Made by a program: the position numbers and the translations under genes
Assembly: GCA_963702995.1 (NCBI GenBank)
Contig: OY969783.1
Coordinates: 4,154,001 to 4,218,000 of the forward strand
Reading direction: 5' to 3'
DNA: 64,000 bases
Source of the DNA: MFD04580-c1 sp963702995
Lineage (GTDB): Bacteria; Planctomycetota; Phycisphaerae; Tepidisphaerales; Tepidisphaeraceae
The notes under the pieces: model-generated
The model's database searches: none
The model's input: only the letters and a program-made list of their open reading frames with translations
Told to the model about the DNA's origin: nothing
In this document: positions 19,061-28,963 of the stretch, in pieces
How positions within the stretch are numbered: the first letter of the stretch is position 1
How the letters are laid out: every line of letters begins with the position of its first letter

Positions 19061-22000
19061 GTGCGCCGATTTCCGCGTTCCAAACGACATCATGCCACGC
19101 CGCCCGCGACTGCCCACGCTCGTCAGGCGCTGATCGCCGACGCCGCTTGCGAGGCGCTGGAACCGCGCCGAATGCTGACCGCCGTAACCGCTGTCGCACC
19201 GTACAACGGGCAGGCGTCGGTCCCCGTGGGAGCGTCGGTCACCGTCAACTTCGACACGCCTCTAAGCCCCGCGACCGTCAGCGCTGGCACCTTCCAACTT
19301 CGGGACCCCGCGAACAACGTCGTCCCCGCCTCGATCGCCTACAACGCCGCGACAGACAGCGTGACGTTGACCCCCTCGGCGCCGCTCAACCTGACCAACG
19401 CGTACTACTCGGCAACCGTCAGCGGCGGCGCCGGCGGCGTCGCGGACGCCGGTGGCAACGCCCTTCCCGCCAACCTCACCTGGTCGTTCACGACGGGGCG
19501 GCCGACGTTCAAAGAGACCACCGTCTATGGCAACCTTGGAGGCCCGACCGACATCGAGTTCGCGCCCGGCGGCCGCACCTTCGTCGCCACGCGGACCGGC
19601 CAGCTCGTCACCTATAGCTCGCTCACGGATCAGAATGCCGTCATGACCGCCGACTTTTCATCGGTGGCGGCGACCAATGGCGACCGCGGCCTGTTGGGTT
19701 TGGCGATCGACCCTCAATACCCGTCGCGCCCGTATCTCTACGTTCTCTACACTTACGCGATCCCCCTCGGCGCCACCCAACCCGCCCCCGCGGGCGATCT
19801 GGTCAGCACGCGGCTGTCGCGAATCACCGTCGATTCTTCCGGCGTCATGGTCCCCGGCTCGGAGAAGGTCCTGGTCAACGACTGGCCCCAGCAGTTCAAC
19901 AGCCACTCCGCGGGCACCCTCAAATTCGGCCCCGACGGGTATCTCTATGCCACCGGCGGCGACGGCGCCAACTACAACGCGGTCGATTACGGACAGTTCG
20001 GCAACCCCTTCAATGAGCCTGCCAACCAGGGCGGCGCCTTGCGCACCCAGAGCGTTCGGTCCTCGAACCCCAACACCGAACTAAACGGTTCGGTCATTCG
20101 AATCGACCCCAACACCGGCGCCGCCGCGCCGGGCAACCCGATCGCCTCCGGCAACGCCAACGCCCAGCGGATCGTCGCCTACGGCCTTCGCAACCCGTTC
20201 CGCTTCAGCTTCCGGCCCGGCACCAGCGAGATCTGGATCGGCGACGTGGGCTGGAACGACTATGAAGAGATCGACCGCCTCACCAGCGCCACCACGCCGG
20301 TGCCCGCGCTCACCCCTCCGGTCACGAACTTCGGCTGGCCCGCGTACGAAGGGAACAACCCCCAGCCCGGATACCAGGCCGCCAACCTTCCGCTGCTCAA
20401 CTCCCTCTACGCGAACCCCAACGCCACCACCAAGCCCTATTACGCCTATTCCCACGCCGATCAGGTTGTCCCCGGTTCCGGCGAAACCACCGGCGGCTCG
20501 GCCATCACCGGCATCAGCTTCTACGACCATGGCGCCTACCCCGCCGCCTACAACGGCGCCTTGTTCTTCGCCGACTACGCGCGCAGGGAAATCTATGTCA
20601 TGTTCCAGGGGCCCAACGGCCAGCCTGACCCTTCGACCCGCGCCATCTTCCGCTCCACCACCGGCGGGCCGGTTCAGCTCGTCACCGGGCCCAACGGAGA
20701 CCTGTTCTACACCGATCTCGCCGGCGGCCGCATTGTCGAGATCAGCTCCATCCCCACCGTAGACCATACCCCTGTCGCCGTCGCGACGGCCGACAAGACC
20801 TCCGGCGGCGGGCCCTTACCGTCCACTTCTCCGCCGCGGGGTCCACCGACGTAGACCCCACCGACACCCTGAGCTACGCCTGGGATTTCACCGGCGACGG
20901 CACCTATTCGGATTCCACGGCGGTCAACCCCGCGTACACGTATACCGCCCCGGGCACGTACGCCGCCTCCCTTCGCGTCACCGACTCCGCCGGCGAGACC
21001 AGCTTCGCCTCGGTCACGATCAACGTGACCAACACGCCGCCGGTCCCGGTTATCACCAGCCCGTCAACGACGCTCAACTGGAGCGTCGGCGACGTGGTCT
21101 CTTTCAGCGGCTACGCGACCGACGCCGAGCAGGGGGCCCTGCCCGCCGCGAACCTCTCCTGGTCGCTGGTCCTGATTCACGCCAACAACATTGACCTCTC
21201 CAGCACCCACCAGCATTACCTGCAGAGCTGGTCCGGCGTCTCCTCCGGCACCTTTATCGCCCCCGACCACGAGTACCCCTCCTGGCTCCAGCTTTCGCTC
21301 ACCGCGACGGACGGCACCGGCGTCTCCGCGACCACCACGGTTCGCATCAACCCCAGGACCGTCACGCTCAACTTCGGCTCCAGCACGCCGGGCCTCCAGC
21401 TTGCCTTCAACTCCTCCACGCTCGCGACCCCCTTCAGCGAAACCGTCATCGCCGGCTCCAGCAACTCGGTCAGTGTCCTCACCACCCAGTCCGACTCGAC
21501 CGGCATCCCTTACACCTTTAAGTCATGGTCCGACGGCGGCGCCCAGGCGCACGACATCGTCGCCCCCGCCTCCGGCGGCAGCTACAACGCCGTGTTTGCG
21601 GCCGCCGCGGTCTCCGCTCCGGTGACCGCGGTCGATGCCGGAGGGGCAGGCTCCGGCGTCTACGCGCCGGACAGCGGTTTCTCGGCCAGCAGCATCTTCT
21701 CGACGGCCGCCGCGATCGACACCAGCGGCGTGACCAACCCCGCGCCGATATCGGTCTATCAGACCGAGCGGTACGGCAAGTCCTTCAGCTACACCGTCAA
21801 CAACCTCACGCCCGGCGCGGCGTACAACGTTCGGCTCGATTTCGACGAGATCTATTGGACGGCCCCCGGCCAGCGGGTCTTCAGCGTGTCAGTCAACGGT
21901 GTGGCGGCGCTGACGAATCTCGACGTGTTCGCGGCCGCCGGCGGCATTGATAAGGCCATCGCCAGGACGATCGCGACGGCCGCCGATTCAAACGGCGCCA

Positions 22001-23508
22001 TCACCATCTCGTTCGTCGCGTCGGTGGACAATGCGAAGGTGAGCGGAATCCAAATCGTCCCCGCAAAGCCGCTGACGTCGGTGGAGATCGACGCCGGAGG
22101 CCCCGGCGTCGGCGCGTACTCGGTCGATGGCGCGTTCTCCGGCGGGTACACCTATTCGGTTGCCAACCCGATCGACACCAGCGGCGTTGTGAGCCCCGCG
22201 CCAGCGGCCGTCTATCAGACCGAGCGATACGGCAAGGCCTTCTCGTACGCGATCCACGGCCTGACCCCGGCCGCCTCCTACGCGGTGCGACTGCACTTCG
22301 CGGAGATCTTCTGGCAGAGCGCGGGGAACCGCTCGTTCAACGTCGCAATCAACGGCGCGACGGTCCTGAGCAACTTCGACACGTTCGCGGTCGCCGGAGC
22401 ACGGTTCAAGGCCATCACGCGGCAGTTTACCGCGGCCGCCGACCCCACCGGGACCATTCTCATCTCCTTCACGGCGAACCTCGACAACGCCTCGGTCGAT
22501 GCGATCGACATCATGCCCGCGTCCACCCTGCCGCTCACCGCGCCGGTAGGCCTGGGCGCCGACGGAGCCACCGGCAAGATCAGCCTCGATTGGAACTCCG
22601 TCGCCGGCGCGACCAGCTACAACCTTTACCGCGGCACGTCGCCCACGGACACCGGCGCCGTCCCCTACATGACCGGGCTGACCTCCACGCGCCTGGACGA
22701 CACCAACGTCACCCTCGGGGGCACGTACTATTACGAGGTCGCGGCCGTGAATGACGGCGGCGAAGGGCCCCGTTCCAACGGCGCGTCGGCCGCCACGCAG
22801 GCGACCAGCTTCATGGTCAACGCCGGCGGCCCCGCGATCGGGCCATTCTCGGGCGATACCAGCTTCACGGGCGGCACAGTCAATCAGGCGGGGGCTCCGC
22901 CAATCAGCTCCGAAAGCTCGGACGATGCCGCCCCGCCCGCGCTCTATCAGTCCGAGCGGTACGGCAACTTCACCTACACGGCAAGCCTGGCGCCCAACTC
23001 GCCTTACACCGTCCGACTCCATTTCGCCGAAATCTGGTGGACGAGCGCCGGCAAGCGATCGTTCAACGTCTCAATCAATGGCGTGCAGGTCCTGACCGGC
23101 TTTGACGTGTTCGCGGCCGCCGGCGGTAAGAACGTCCCGCTGGTCGAAACGTTCAACACAACATCCGACTCGGCCGGTGTGGTTCGAATCACCTTTACCT
23201 CACTGATCGACAACGCCCAGGTGAACGGGATCGAAGTCGTCCCGGGGGCCGTGGCGACTCCTTCGGCGGCCATGCTGAAGGCACCCACGCCGACTCCAAC
23301 GGCAACGGTCAAGGCGGCGGCAACGGTCAATGCCGCCGCGGCCGTGTCGGCCGCCCCCGCCAAGCCGGCCAAACCGCACAAGTCGCGGAGCAAGGTCGTC
23401 ACCCACAAGAAGAAGAAATCGCCGGTGAAACACAAAGCGTCGATCAAGAACCTGTCGAAGCCCTCGACCAGGCGATCACATCGCATCAAGGGTAAGAAGC
23501 ATCATTGA
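19061..23508 (+). CDS. Giant LEPR surface protein: sugar dehydrogenase-like, PKD, malectin x3
   Basis: GTG start with CAGGAG upstream; about 1482 aa once a frameshift near 20808 is repaired. Order of parts: planctomycete LEPR-XLL motif (EALEPRRML, residues 31-39); a bacterial Ig-like domain (about 42-147); a glucose/sorbosone dehydrogenase-type beta-propeller (about 155-565) with DRGLLGLAIDPQY, LKFGPDGYLYATGGDG, RIVAYGLRNPFRFSFRPG and EIWIGDVGWNDYEEID; a PKD domain spanning the frame change (YAWDFTGDGTYSDST); malectin domains at nt 21625-22065, 22078-22527 and 22813-23253, each with YQ[TS]ERYG; and an FN3 domain between the second and third. The end is a Lys/Ser-rich tail (KKKKSPVKHK). Probably exported and carbohydrate-binding; the enzyme activity is unproven. 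Confidence 0.88.
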
Positions 23509-23568
23509 GAGGTCGCGGCTGGCCGCGACTCGACGGGATCAGGCGCTTCAGCGACGGCCGCTGGCCGC

Positions 23569-24762
23569 TCAAGCTTTGGTCAGTTCCAACAACTGGCGGA
23601 CGAATGTTTCCTGGCTCGGGTTTCGATCCGGGCGGTCGAGCCACTGCTGGAACAGCGCGCGGCTCTCGCTCGCCAGCACATCACCGACGATACGCGGCAT
23701 CTGGCTTTCGGGGCTGCTCGGGGGTTTGACGCGCCCGGTCCCGCGGTCGGCGGGAGCTCGCAAGCCATAGATGATCGTATCCACCGACGCCACCATTGCC
23801 GCGCCGAGGCACATGACGCATGGCTCCAGCGTCGAGACGAGGATCGTGTCCCGCGCATCGGGTGACATCTTTCCGGCGGCCCGGGCGAAGGCGACGATCT
23901 CGGCATGGGCGGTTCGGTTCCCCGTGCGGTTGAGCTGGTTGAACCCGTGCGCGATCACCAGCCCGTCGCCCCGGGAAAGCACCGCGCCAATCGGCACCTC
24001 CCCGTTGGCCATCCCCTCTTTCGCCGCGCTGAGCGCCTCGCGCATCAACCCCTCCAGGACGCTCCGGGTGAGGTGGGCCGCGCCGGGAGAGGACTGGGCC
24101 AGGGCTTCATCAAAATGCCCAAGGAGGTCAGCCGCGCCTTCCCACACCGCGCGGGCGCCGCTGGCGACCAACGTCTCGGCGGAGTGACCGCCGCAGGTCA
24201 GCCCGATGCAGACCACGCCGGCGTCGCGGGAGGCTTCGGCGTCGTACGGCGTGTCACCGATCATCACGCATTGCGCCGGCGTGAGCCCCAGCTTCTTCAC
24301 CGCGGCCGCCACCAGGTCCGGCGCGGGCTTGCTCTCCTTCACGTCGCTGTTGGTGACGAGGTAATCGGTGAGCTTGCGCCACTTCACGCCGCTCCCCGAC
24401 TCGGCGATGTCGAGCTGGCTGTTGTCGCTTGAGGTCGCCAGGACCGTCTTCAGGCCGCGCCGACGCGCCTCGGCGATCAGCGCCTCGGCGCCGGGGAAGG
24501 CCTTCAGCCCTTGCGTCTGGACCAGCCCCGCGAACTCCTTCGGCTGGGCGTCGCGAAGGGCGTCCCCGTCCTTCTCGTCCGCCTCCTGGCCCAGTAGATG
24601 CGGGATGACCTTGTCGCCCCCTTTTCCGACTTCGATGAAAATCCGATCGGCCGCGACGCGATACCCCTTCGTTTGAAATGCTCGCCTCCACGCTTCGACG
24701 TGCAGTCGATTGGAGTCAACGAGGGTGCCATCAAGGTCAAAGATCACGCCATCGAGTGCCAT
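23569..24762 (-). CDS. Fusion of HAD phosphatase and nucleoside deaminase
   Basis: Protein of 397 aa from the ATG at 24762 (MALDGVIFDLDGTLVDSNRLH). Residues 1 to about 225 are a HAD hydrolase of the phosphoglycolate phosphatase/beta-phosphoglucomutase type: DLDGT nucleophile motif, TSSDNSQL (motif II), K in ESKPAPD (motif III) and MIGDTPYDAEA (motif IV). Residues about 245-397 are a zinc-dependent cytidine/guanine/tRNA-adenosine deaminase-type domain: AHAEIVAF with ligand His286 and catalytic Glu288, and LEPCVMCLGA with Cys315 and Cys318. Both active sites look intact. There is no frameshift between them, so the fusion is real in this sequence. A role in salvage or detoxification of a damaged nucleotide (dephosphorylate, then deaminate) is a guess. 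Confidence 0.88.
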   Translation of the reverse strand: MALDGVIFDLDGTLVDSNRLHVEAWRRAFQTKGYRVAADRIFIEVGKGGDKVIPHLLGQEADEKDGDALRDAQPKEFAGLVQTQGLKAFPGAEALIAEARRRGLKTVLATSSDNSQLDIAESGSGVKWRKLTDYLVTNSDVKESKPAPDLVAAAVKKLGLTPAQCVMIGDTPYDAEASRDAGVVCIGLTCGGHSAETLVASGARAVWEGAADLLGHFDEALAQSSPGAAHLTRSVLEGLMREALSAAKEGMANGEVPIGAVLSRGDGLVIAHGFNQLNRTGNRTAHAEIVAFARAAGKMSPDARDTILVSTLEPCVMCLGAAMVASVDTIIYGLRAPADRGTGRVKPPSSPESQMPRIVGDVLASESRALFQQWLDRPDRNPSQETFVRQLLELTKA

Positions 24763-24904
24763 GGCGCCGATTGTAGAGGCGGCCGCTCCCCCCCAGAACG
24801 GGCAAACCGGCCAGGGCGAAGGTCTGAGGCCCGTCCCGCCACGACGACAGGGCAGTCGCGTGGCGGCGGGCGGTGGGTGCAAGGAGCCCGCGGCCCAAGG
24901 CAGG

Positions 24905-25468
24905 CTAACTCGGCGGGAGCGCCGCGGCGGCCGGGGCGTCGAGGCTGCGCTTGCGACGGGCCGACGCGGGGGCGGCCGCTGGCGTGGCGGGCTGCGCGCC
25001 CCGGGCCATGGCGATCACGCCGGTGCGGGCCAGCTCGGTGATGCCGTAGGGGCGGGCGAGATCGATAAACGCCTCGATCTTCTGTTCTGTCCCGGCCAGC
25101 TCCACCATCACGCTCTGCGGGGCAACGTCCACGATCTTGCCACGGAACAGGTTGACGATTTCAATCACCTCGCCGCGCCGGTCCGGCCCCACGCCGACCG
25201 TCACCAGCGCCAGGTCGCGCTCCACATAGGCCGTGTCCTTATATTCCTGAATACTGACGACGGGGACGAGCTTGGCGAGCTGGCGACGGACCTGCTCGAT
25301 CGTATTATCATCGGCGATGACGACGATCGTCATCCGCGAGAGCTTCGGGTCCTCGGTGCGGCCGACCACGAGCGAATCGATATTGAACCCCCGTGCCGAG
25401 AACATGTTCGCCACGCCGGCCAGCACGCCCGGCTCGTTCATCACCAACGCGGAAATCACGTGACGCAT
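24905..25468 (-). CDS. ilvN: Acetolactate synthase small (regulatory) subunit
   Basis: Protein of 187 aa. The ATG at 25468 with CAGGAG five bases upstream is preferred to the longer ORF start at 25672. The N-terminal ACT domain reads RHVISALVMNEPGVLAGVANMFSARGFNIDSLVVG, and the second domain GEVIEIVNLFRGKIVDVAPQSVMVELAGTEQKIEAFIDLARPYGITELARTG is typical. It binds valine and controls the catalytic subunit at the first step of branched-chain amino acid synthesis. The large subunit (ilvB) is not in this window, which is unusual but not unique. The last 28 residues are an Ala/Pro-rich tail beyond the family domain. Confidence 0.93.
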   Translation of the reverse strand: MRHVISALVMNEPGVLAGVANMFSARGFNIDSLVVGRTEDPKLSRMTIVVIADDNTIEQVRRQLAKLVPVVSIQEYKDTAYVERDLALVTVGVGPDRRGEVIEIVNLFRGKIVDVAPQSVMVELAGTEQKIEAFIDLARPYGITELARTGVIAMARGAQPATPAAAPASARRKRSLDAPAAAALPPS

Positions 25469-25710
25469 GAGGACTCCTGCCGCTCGACTCGACTCAGGCA
25501 CGGCCGCAACAACCCGACCCCGCCCACGCCCACGCCGGCCCAACGGCCGAACGGGGGTCGATAGTGTAGGCAAGATTCGTTCACGGGCAAACTGAGAGGC
25601 CTTCATCAGCGGCCGCGGAGCGTCCGGCGCCGACGGGCGCTCAGCGGCCCCGCATCCCAACCGCTCCGTCACCGTCGCGGCTCGCTGGGATGGTGTTGGG
25701 CGGGGGCGTG

Positions 25711-26130
25711 CTAATCGAATCGTGGCCGGCGGCCGGCGGTGGGGTTGCCTTCGTACCAGCGGCCGGGCTTGAGGGTGATCTTCTTCAGGCCGGCCGCGTT
25801 GCAGGCGATCATCAGTTGACGCTCCAGGCCGGCGAGGAGCAGTTGCTTCAGCTCGTACAGGTGAGACGCGCTGTCCACCAGGACCGTCAGCGTCCCCCTG
25901 TTCAGCGCCTCCAATGCGCAGTGGTCGTTGAGCGTATCGGGGACGAGCTGAGCCCAGCAGTCGGCGATTTTGGCGAACTTCGCCTGCCGCTTGGCGACGG
26001 CCTGCTTGAAAAACGAAATCATGTCCGGGCCGAGCAGCGGCGTGACCTGCGGTGCTGAACGCTTCACGCGGGCAAGGCGCTGAAAAGCGGCCTCCTGGTG
26101 TCGCTCGGGGGAGTGCATCATCATAGGCAT
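25711..26130 (-). CDS. dciA: DciA-family (DUF721) protein
   Basis: Protein of 139 aa; the start is one of several nearby ATGs (MPMMMHSPERH). The core matches DUF721/DciA: MISFFKQAVAKRQAKFAKIADCWAQLVPDTLNDHCALEALNRGTLTVLVDSASHLYELKQLL, including the conserved pattern W...VP...L..H..AE. DciA is the loader or operator of the replicative helicase DnaB in bacteria lacking DnaC. Its position 39 bases downstream of dnaN on the same strand, next to a candidate origin, supports this assignment. The N-terminal DNA-binding KH-like part is combined with only a short C-terminal tail. Confidence 0.82.
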   Translation of the reverse strand: MPMMMHSPERHQEAAFQRLARVKRSAPQVTPLLGPDMISFFKQAVAKRQAKFAKIADCWAQLVPDTLNDHCALEALNRGTLTVLVDSASHLYELKQLLLAGLERQLMIACNAAGLKKITLKPGRWYEGNPTAGRRPRFD

Positions 26131-26169
26131 CCAGGCGTGATGATCTCAGCGTTGGGCGCGGCCGCCCCG

Positions 26170-27284
26170 TTATTGCAGGTTCACCGGCATGATGACGTAG
26201 AGGAAGTTCGACCCTCCCTTGAGCAGGCCCGGCCGATTCGGCGCCGTCAACTCAAGGCTGATCTCGTCGTTGTCAACCACTTTCAGCGCGTCGGTCAGGA
26301 ACTGCGGGTTGAAGCCGATCTCGATGTCGGCGCCCTCGAACTTACACGGAAAGTTCACCGTGGCTTCGCCGCTCTCGGGGCTGCGGCTGGTCAGGACAAG
26401 CCCTTTTTTCGTGAACTGCAAACGAACGCCCTTGCTCTCTTCGGTGGTCAGCAGGGCCGCCCGACGGATCGCGCCGAGGAAGTCGGCCGTGGCGGCCGTC
26501 ATCTTTTTGTCGGTGTCCTTGGGGATCACGTCCTCGAACGGCGGGAACTGCCCTTCCACCAGGTTGCTGGTCAGCGTGGCGCTGGGCGTGTGGAAGACGA
26601 CGCGATTCTCTCGAATCTGAACGTCCACTGGCTCATCGGGGTCGTCGATCAGCTTGTCGATCAGCGTCAGCGCCTTGGCCGGGACGATCGCTTTGGCCCC
26701 ATCCTTGCCAAGCTTCTCGGAGATCAGATCACCGCGGGCCTGGGCGAGTCGGCGGCCGTCGGTACTGACCAGGTCCACGCGTTTGGCAAGGACGTTGATG
26801 AGCACGCCGTTGAAGGCGTACCGCGTGCTCTCCTTCGCCGCGGCGAAGAGCGTCTGGCCGATGAGCTGTTTCAGGTGCCCGCCGGCGATGGTGAAATCGG
26901 CTTCGCCTTCGAAGTCGGGGACGGGGGGAAATCACTGGGGCGTTGGGTGAAGATTTTGAAGTGCGAGTCCTGGCCTCGGATGCTCGCGCTGCCGGGCCCA
27001 TCGCCGCCGGTCACTTCGATCGAGAGGGTGTCGTCAACCGATTCGCGAACGATGTCGCGGAACTTGTCGGCGGGGAGGAGCGCCTCGCCCGGCTGCTCGA
27101 TCTGAACCTGGCTGTCGGTGTAGCGAATGCCGGCTTCCATGTCGGTCGCGGCGATGGTGAGACGGTCATCGGCGGCGGTGAGCTTGACGCATTGGAGCAC
27201 CGGCTTGGGCGTGCGGGCCTGGACGACGTTGCCGGTGACGGTGAGGGCTTCGAGCAATGCACCCCGGTTGCAGATGACTTTCAT
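26170..27284 (-). CDS. dnaN: DNA polymerase III beta sliding clamp, frameshifted
   Basis: ATG at 27284 with GGAAAGG five to six bases upstream. About 371 aa, the normal length, after a one-base repair inside a C6 run near 26921-26926 (SDFPPVPDFEGEADF across the break). The N-terminal clamp domain begins MKVICNRGALLEALTVTGNVVQAR with TPKPVLQCVKLTA; the third domain ends LLKGGSNFLYVIMPVNL, the standard C-terminal MPM/VRL-type motif that faces the clamp loader. The protein is a dimeric ring that tethers polymerase to DNA. As dnaN is essential, the break is almost certainly a sequence error. It is followed by dciA, and DnaA-box-like sites lie upstream. Confidence 0.93.
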
Positions 27285-27830
27285 GAACGCCTTTCCGTCT
27301 GGACCTGTCTGAACCGTCGGAATCGTTGCAGCGGGACTCCGCAAGCTGCAGAACCACCACGGGCAGTGTACACGAGTCGAGGTGTACCCGGAAAAGGCCA
27401 ACGGGTGGCCCGCCGAGTTTTCCACAGCCCTGTCTTGCCGGCGTAATCTACCGTTACCTGTATGTGATAGATAGATCTATCCAGACTCGGCAGTGATGAG
27501 GGGTGGCGCAATGTGCATAACTCGATGCCGCATCGAATAACGGTCTTGCCGCCCTCCACTTAAGGGAGATCTTATCGGACGATGCGTGTGTAGAACCTGT
27601 TGCGGGATCTGGCGCGGCGCCGTCGGGGGTGGCCCGTTGGCGGCAGGAGGAACAGCAGCCCTGGCTGACCGCTGGCGCGGGTGCCGGCCGCTTAGGGGTC
27701 AGGTCGCATCCAGATCGGCCAGCTTATCAACGGGCTGTCCAGCAGGGCCTGTTACCCTGGCGGGCCGACTTATTCACAAATGGCCCACCACTCATCAACG
27801 CAACAAGGGCCCCCAACGGGGCCCTTGAGC
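27285..27830. other. Candidate chromosomal replication origin next to dnaN
   Basis: This region upstream of dnaN contains three sites matching the DnaA-box consensus TTWTNCACA exactly: TTTTCCACA (27418-27426), TTATGCACA on the minus strand (27512-27520) and TTATTCACA (27770-27778). A weaker one is at 27587-27595 (minus strand). A locally AT-rich stretch (about 27440-27482, with GATAGATAGATCTATC) could be an unwinding element. Origins often lie beside dnaA/dnaN. dnaA itself is not in the window, so the call is tentative. Confidence 0.5.
27804..27827. terminator. Perfect 10-bp hairpin, terminator-like
   Basis: CAAGGGCCCC and its exact complement are separated by CAAC. It has no T-run on either side, so intrinsic termination is only possible. 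It lies between the candidate origin and the 3' end of the glycine-zipper lipoprotein gene (stop at 27898). Confidence 0.55.
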
Positions 27831-27897
27831 GCTCGTCCCTCGTTGCCTGAACCGGTCGGGCCTCGCTGTCGGCCCGGCCAGTGAGTTCCGCTGAAGA

Positions 27898-28329
27898 TCA
27901 ATTCCCGTAGGTCCGCGTCTCGTAGTAGCTCGAGCCTGACGGGCCGTCGCTTCGATAACTGCGATACTCGTAATAGCCGCTCGGCGGAGGCGGGGGAGGC
28001 GGAGGGTACGGAGCGTAGGCGGCCCGATCCCGAGCGCGGTCTTCGCGGTCGTAGGCCTCCTGTTTATCCATTTCATTGCCGATCAGGGCGCCGCCGATCG
28101 CGCCGGCCGCACCGCCGATCGCCGCGCCGCTGGCCGTGCGGCCGTGCGAGTTGTGACCGATGATCGCACCAAGCCCGGCGCCCGCGGCGCCACCGACCAG
28201 TGCGCCCGTCCCCGCGTTGGATTGGCATCCGACCGCACCAAACATCATCACGCTCAGCAGGCCCGTGGTCGCCAGCTTCGTCCCGGATCTGAAGGCGATA
28301 CTCGGGATGACGCGCTTCACGTTGAACAT
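27898..28329 (-). CDS. Glycine-zipper outer membrane lipoprotein
   Basis: About 143 aa from the ATG at 28329 (MFNVKRVIPSIAF), with GGACAAGGA just upstream; a longer ORF to 28449 has no signal logic. A hydrophobic segment ends in a lipobox (GAVGC), so the protein is predicted to be lipidated. Two glycine-zipper helices follow: GTGALVGGAAGAGLGAIIG and GAAIGGAAGAIGGALIG, the 17 kDa surface-antigen/SlyB type that inserts in membranes. The C-terminus is a Pro7 run followed by a Tyr-rich tail (SGYYEYRSYRSDG). It is a common structural lipoprotein; a specific function is unknown. Confidence 0.8.
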   Translation of the reverse strand: MFNVKRVIPSIAFRSGTKLATTGLLSVMMFGAVGCQSNAGTGALVGGAAGAGLGAIIGHNSHGRTASGAAIGGAAGAIGGALIGNEMDKQEAYDREDRARDRAAYAPYPPPPPPPPSGYYEYRSYRSDGPSGSSYYETRTYGN

Positions 28330-28730
28330 AGTCCTTGTCCTCTTAACGGTCCTATCGACCGCCCCGGGCCCAGCATTAAGCCCGGCGCCCGTCCGACCCT
28401 TTGGTCGCTCCAAGCGACACGCACTTTCGCGTCGCCGGATGTTAGACACACGTGCCCGGTCCTGGTTTGTTTCTCTAGACGAAGATCACCGCACGATTAT
28501 AGGACATAAATCTAGTCATAGTCGCTGGTTGCATCTGCTGCTCACGGGTTGCTGTCGCCTGTTGTAAAATAGGTACTATAATGAACATAAAATATTATAA
28601 AATAAAGACTTGAGATCAAAAGTGGATCCTCCGGAGCATTCTGCCTTGAGTCCCGAGCCCATACGCGGCCATTCGCGCCACGTCTCTGGCGAGGGAACAA
28701 CCCCGCACCTTACAATCTCGGCCGGTGCAA
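28330..28730. other. Intergenic region with AT-rich patch before thiS
   Basis: The gap of about 400 bases separates divergent genes. Bases 28562-28612 are strikingly AT-rich for this genome and include a perfect TATAAT (28577-28582), but no -35 at normal spacing was found. It is a likely promoter zone for thiS-thiG. No thiamine (THI-box) riboswitch was recognised by eye. Confidence 0.5.
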
Positions 28731-28928
28731 ATGAACATTCGCGTGAACGGCGATGGCCGTGAAATCCCCGAGGGAGAGACGCTTCGGTCCCTCGTGGCCC
28801 GATGTAACCTGACGCCGGAAAAGGTCGCTGTTGAGCTCAACCGGCGACTGGTTCGGTCGGAGAAATACGACACGCTTCTGAAGGACGGTGACGAGGTGGA
28901 AATCGTTACATTCGTCGGTGGCGGGTAG
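28731..28928 (+). CDS. thiS: Thiamine biosynthesis sulfur carrier ThiS
   Basis: Protein of 65 aa; a GTG two codons earlier (28725) is an alternative start. Small ubiquitin-like fold: MNIRVNGDGREIPEGETLRSLV, VAVELNRRLVRSEKYDTLLKDGDEVEIVTFVGGG. The terminal Gly-Gly is the site that becomes a thiocarboxylate and donates sulfur to the thiazole ring. It is followed 35 bases later by thiG. The adenylating enzyme ThiF is not in the window. Confidence 0.93.
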   Translation: MNIRVNGDGREIPEGETLRSLVARCNLTPEKVAVELNRRLVRSEKYDTLLKDGDEVEIVTFVGGG

Positions 28929-28963
28929 CCATTGCGTTGATCAAAGCCTGATTGGTCGTTCCC

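Noticed and set aside
27586..27828. Small ORF in the candidate origin
   Set aside because: Its translation shows no protein-like features and it overlaps a DnaA-box-like site and a perfect hairpin.
28562..28582. Promoter TTGTAA...TATAAT before thiS
   Set aside because: The spacing between the two boxes is only nine bases, so it is not a proper -35/-10 pair; only the AT-rich patch is reported.
28330..28730. Possible THI-box riboswitch before thiS-thiG
   Set aside because: No conserved CUGAGA-type core or matching helices were found by eye.
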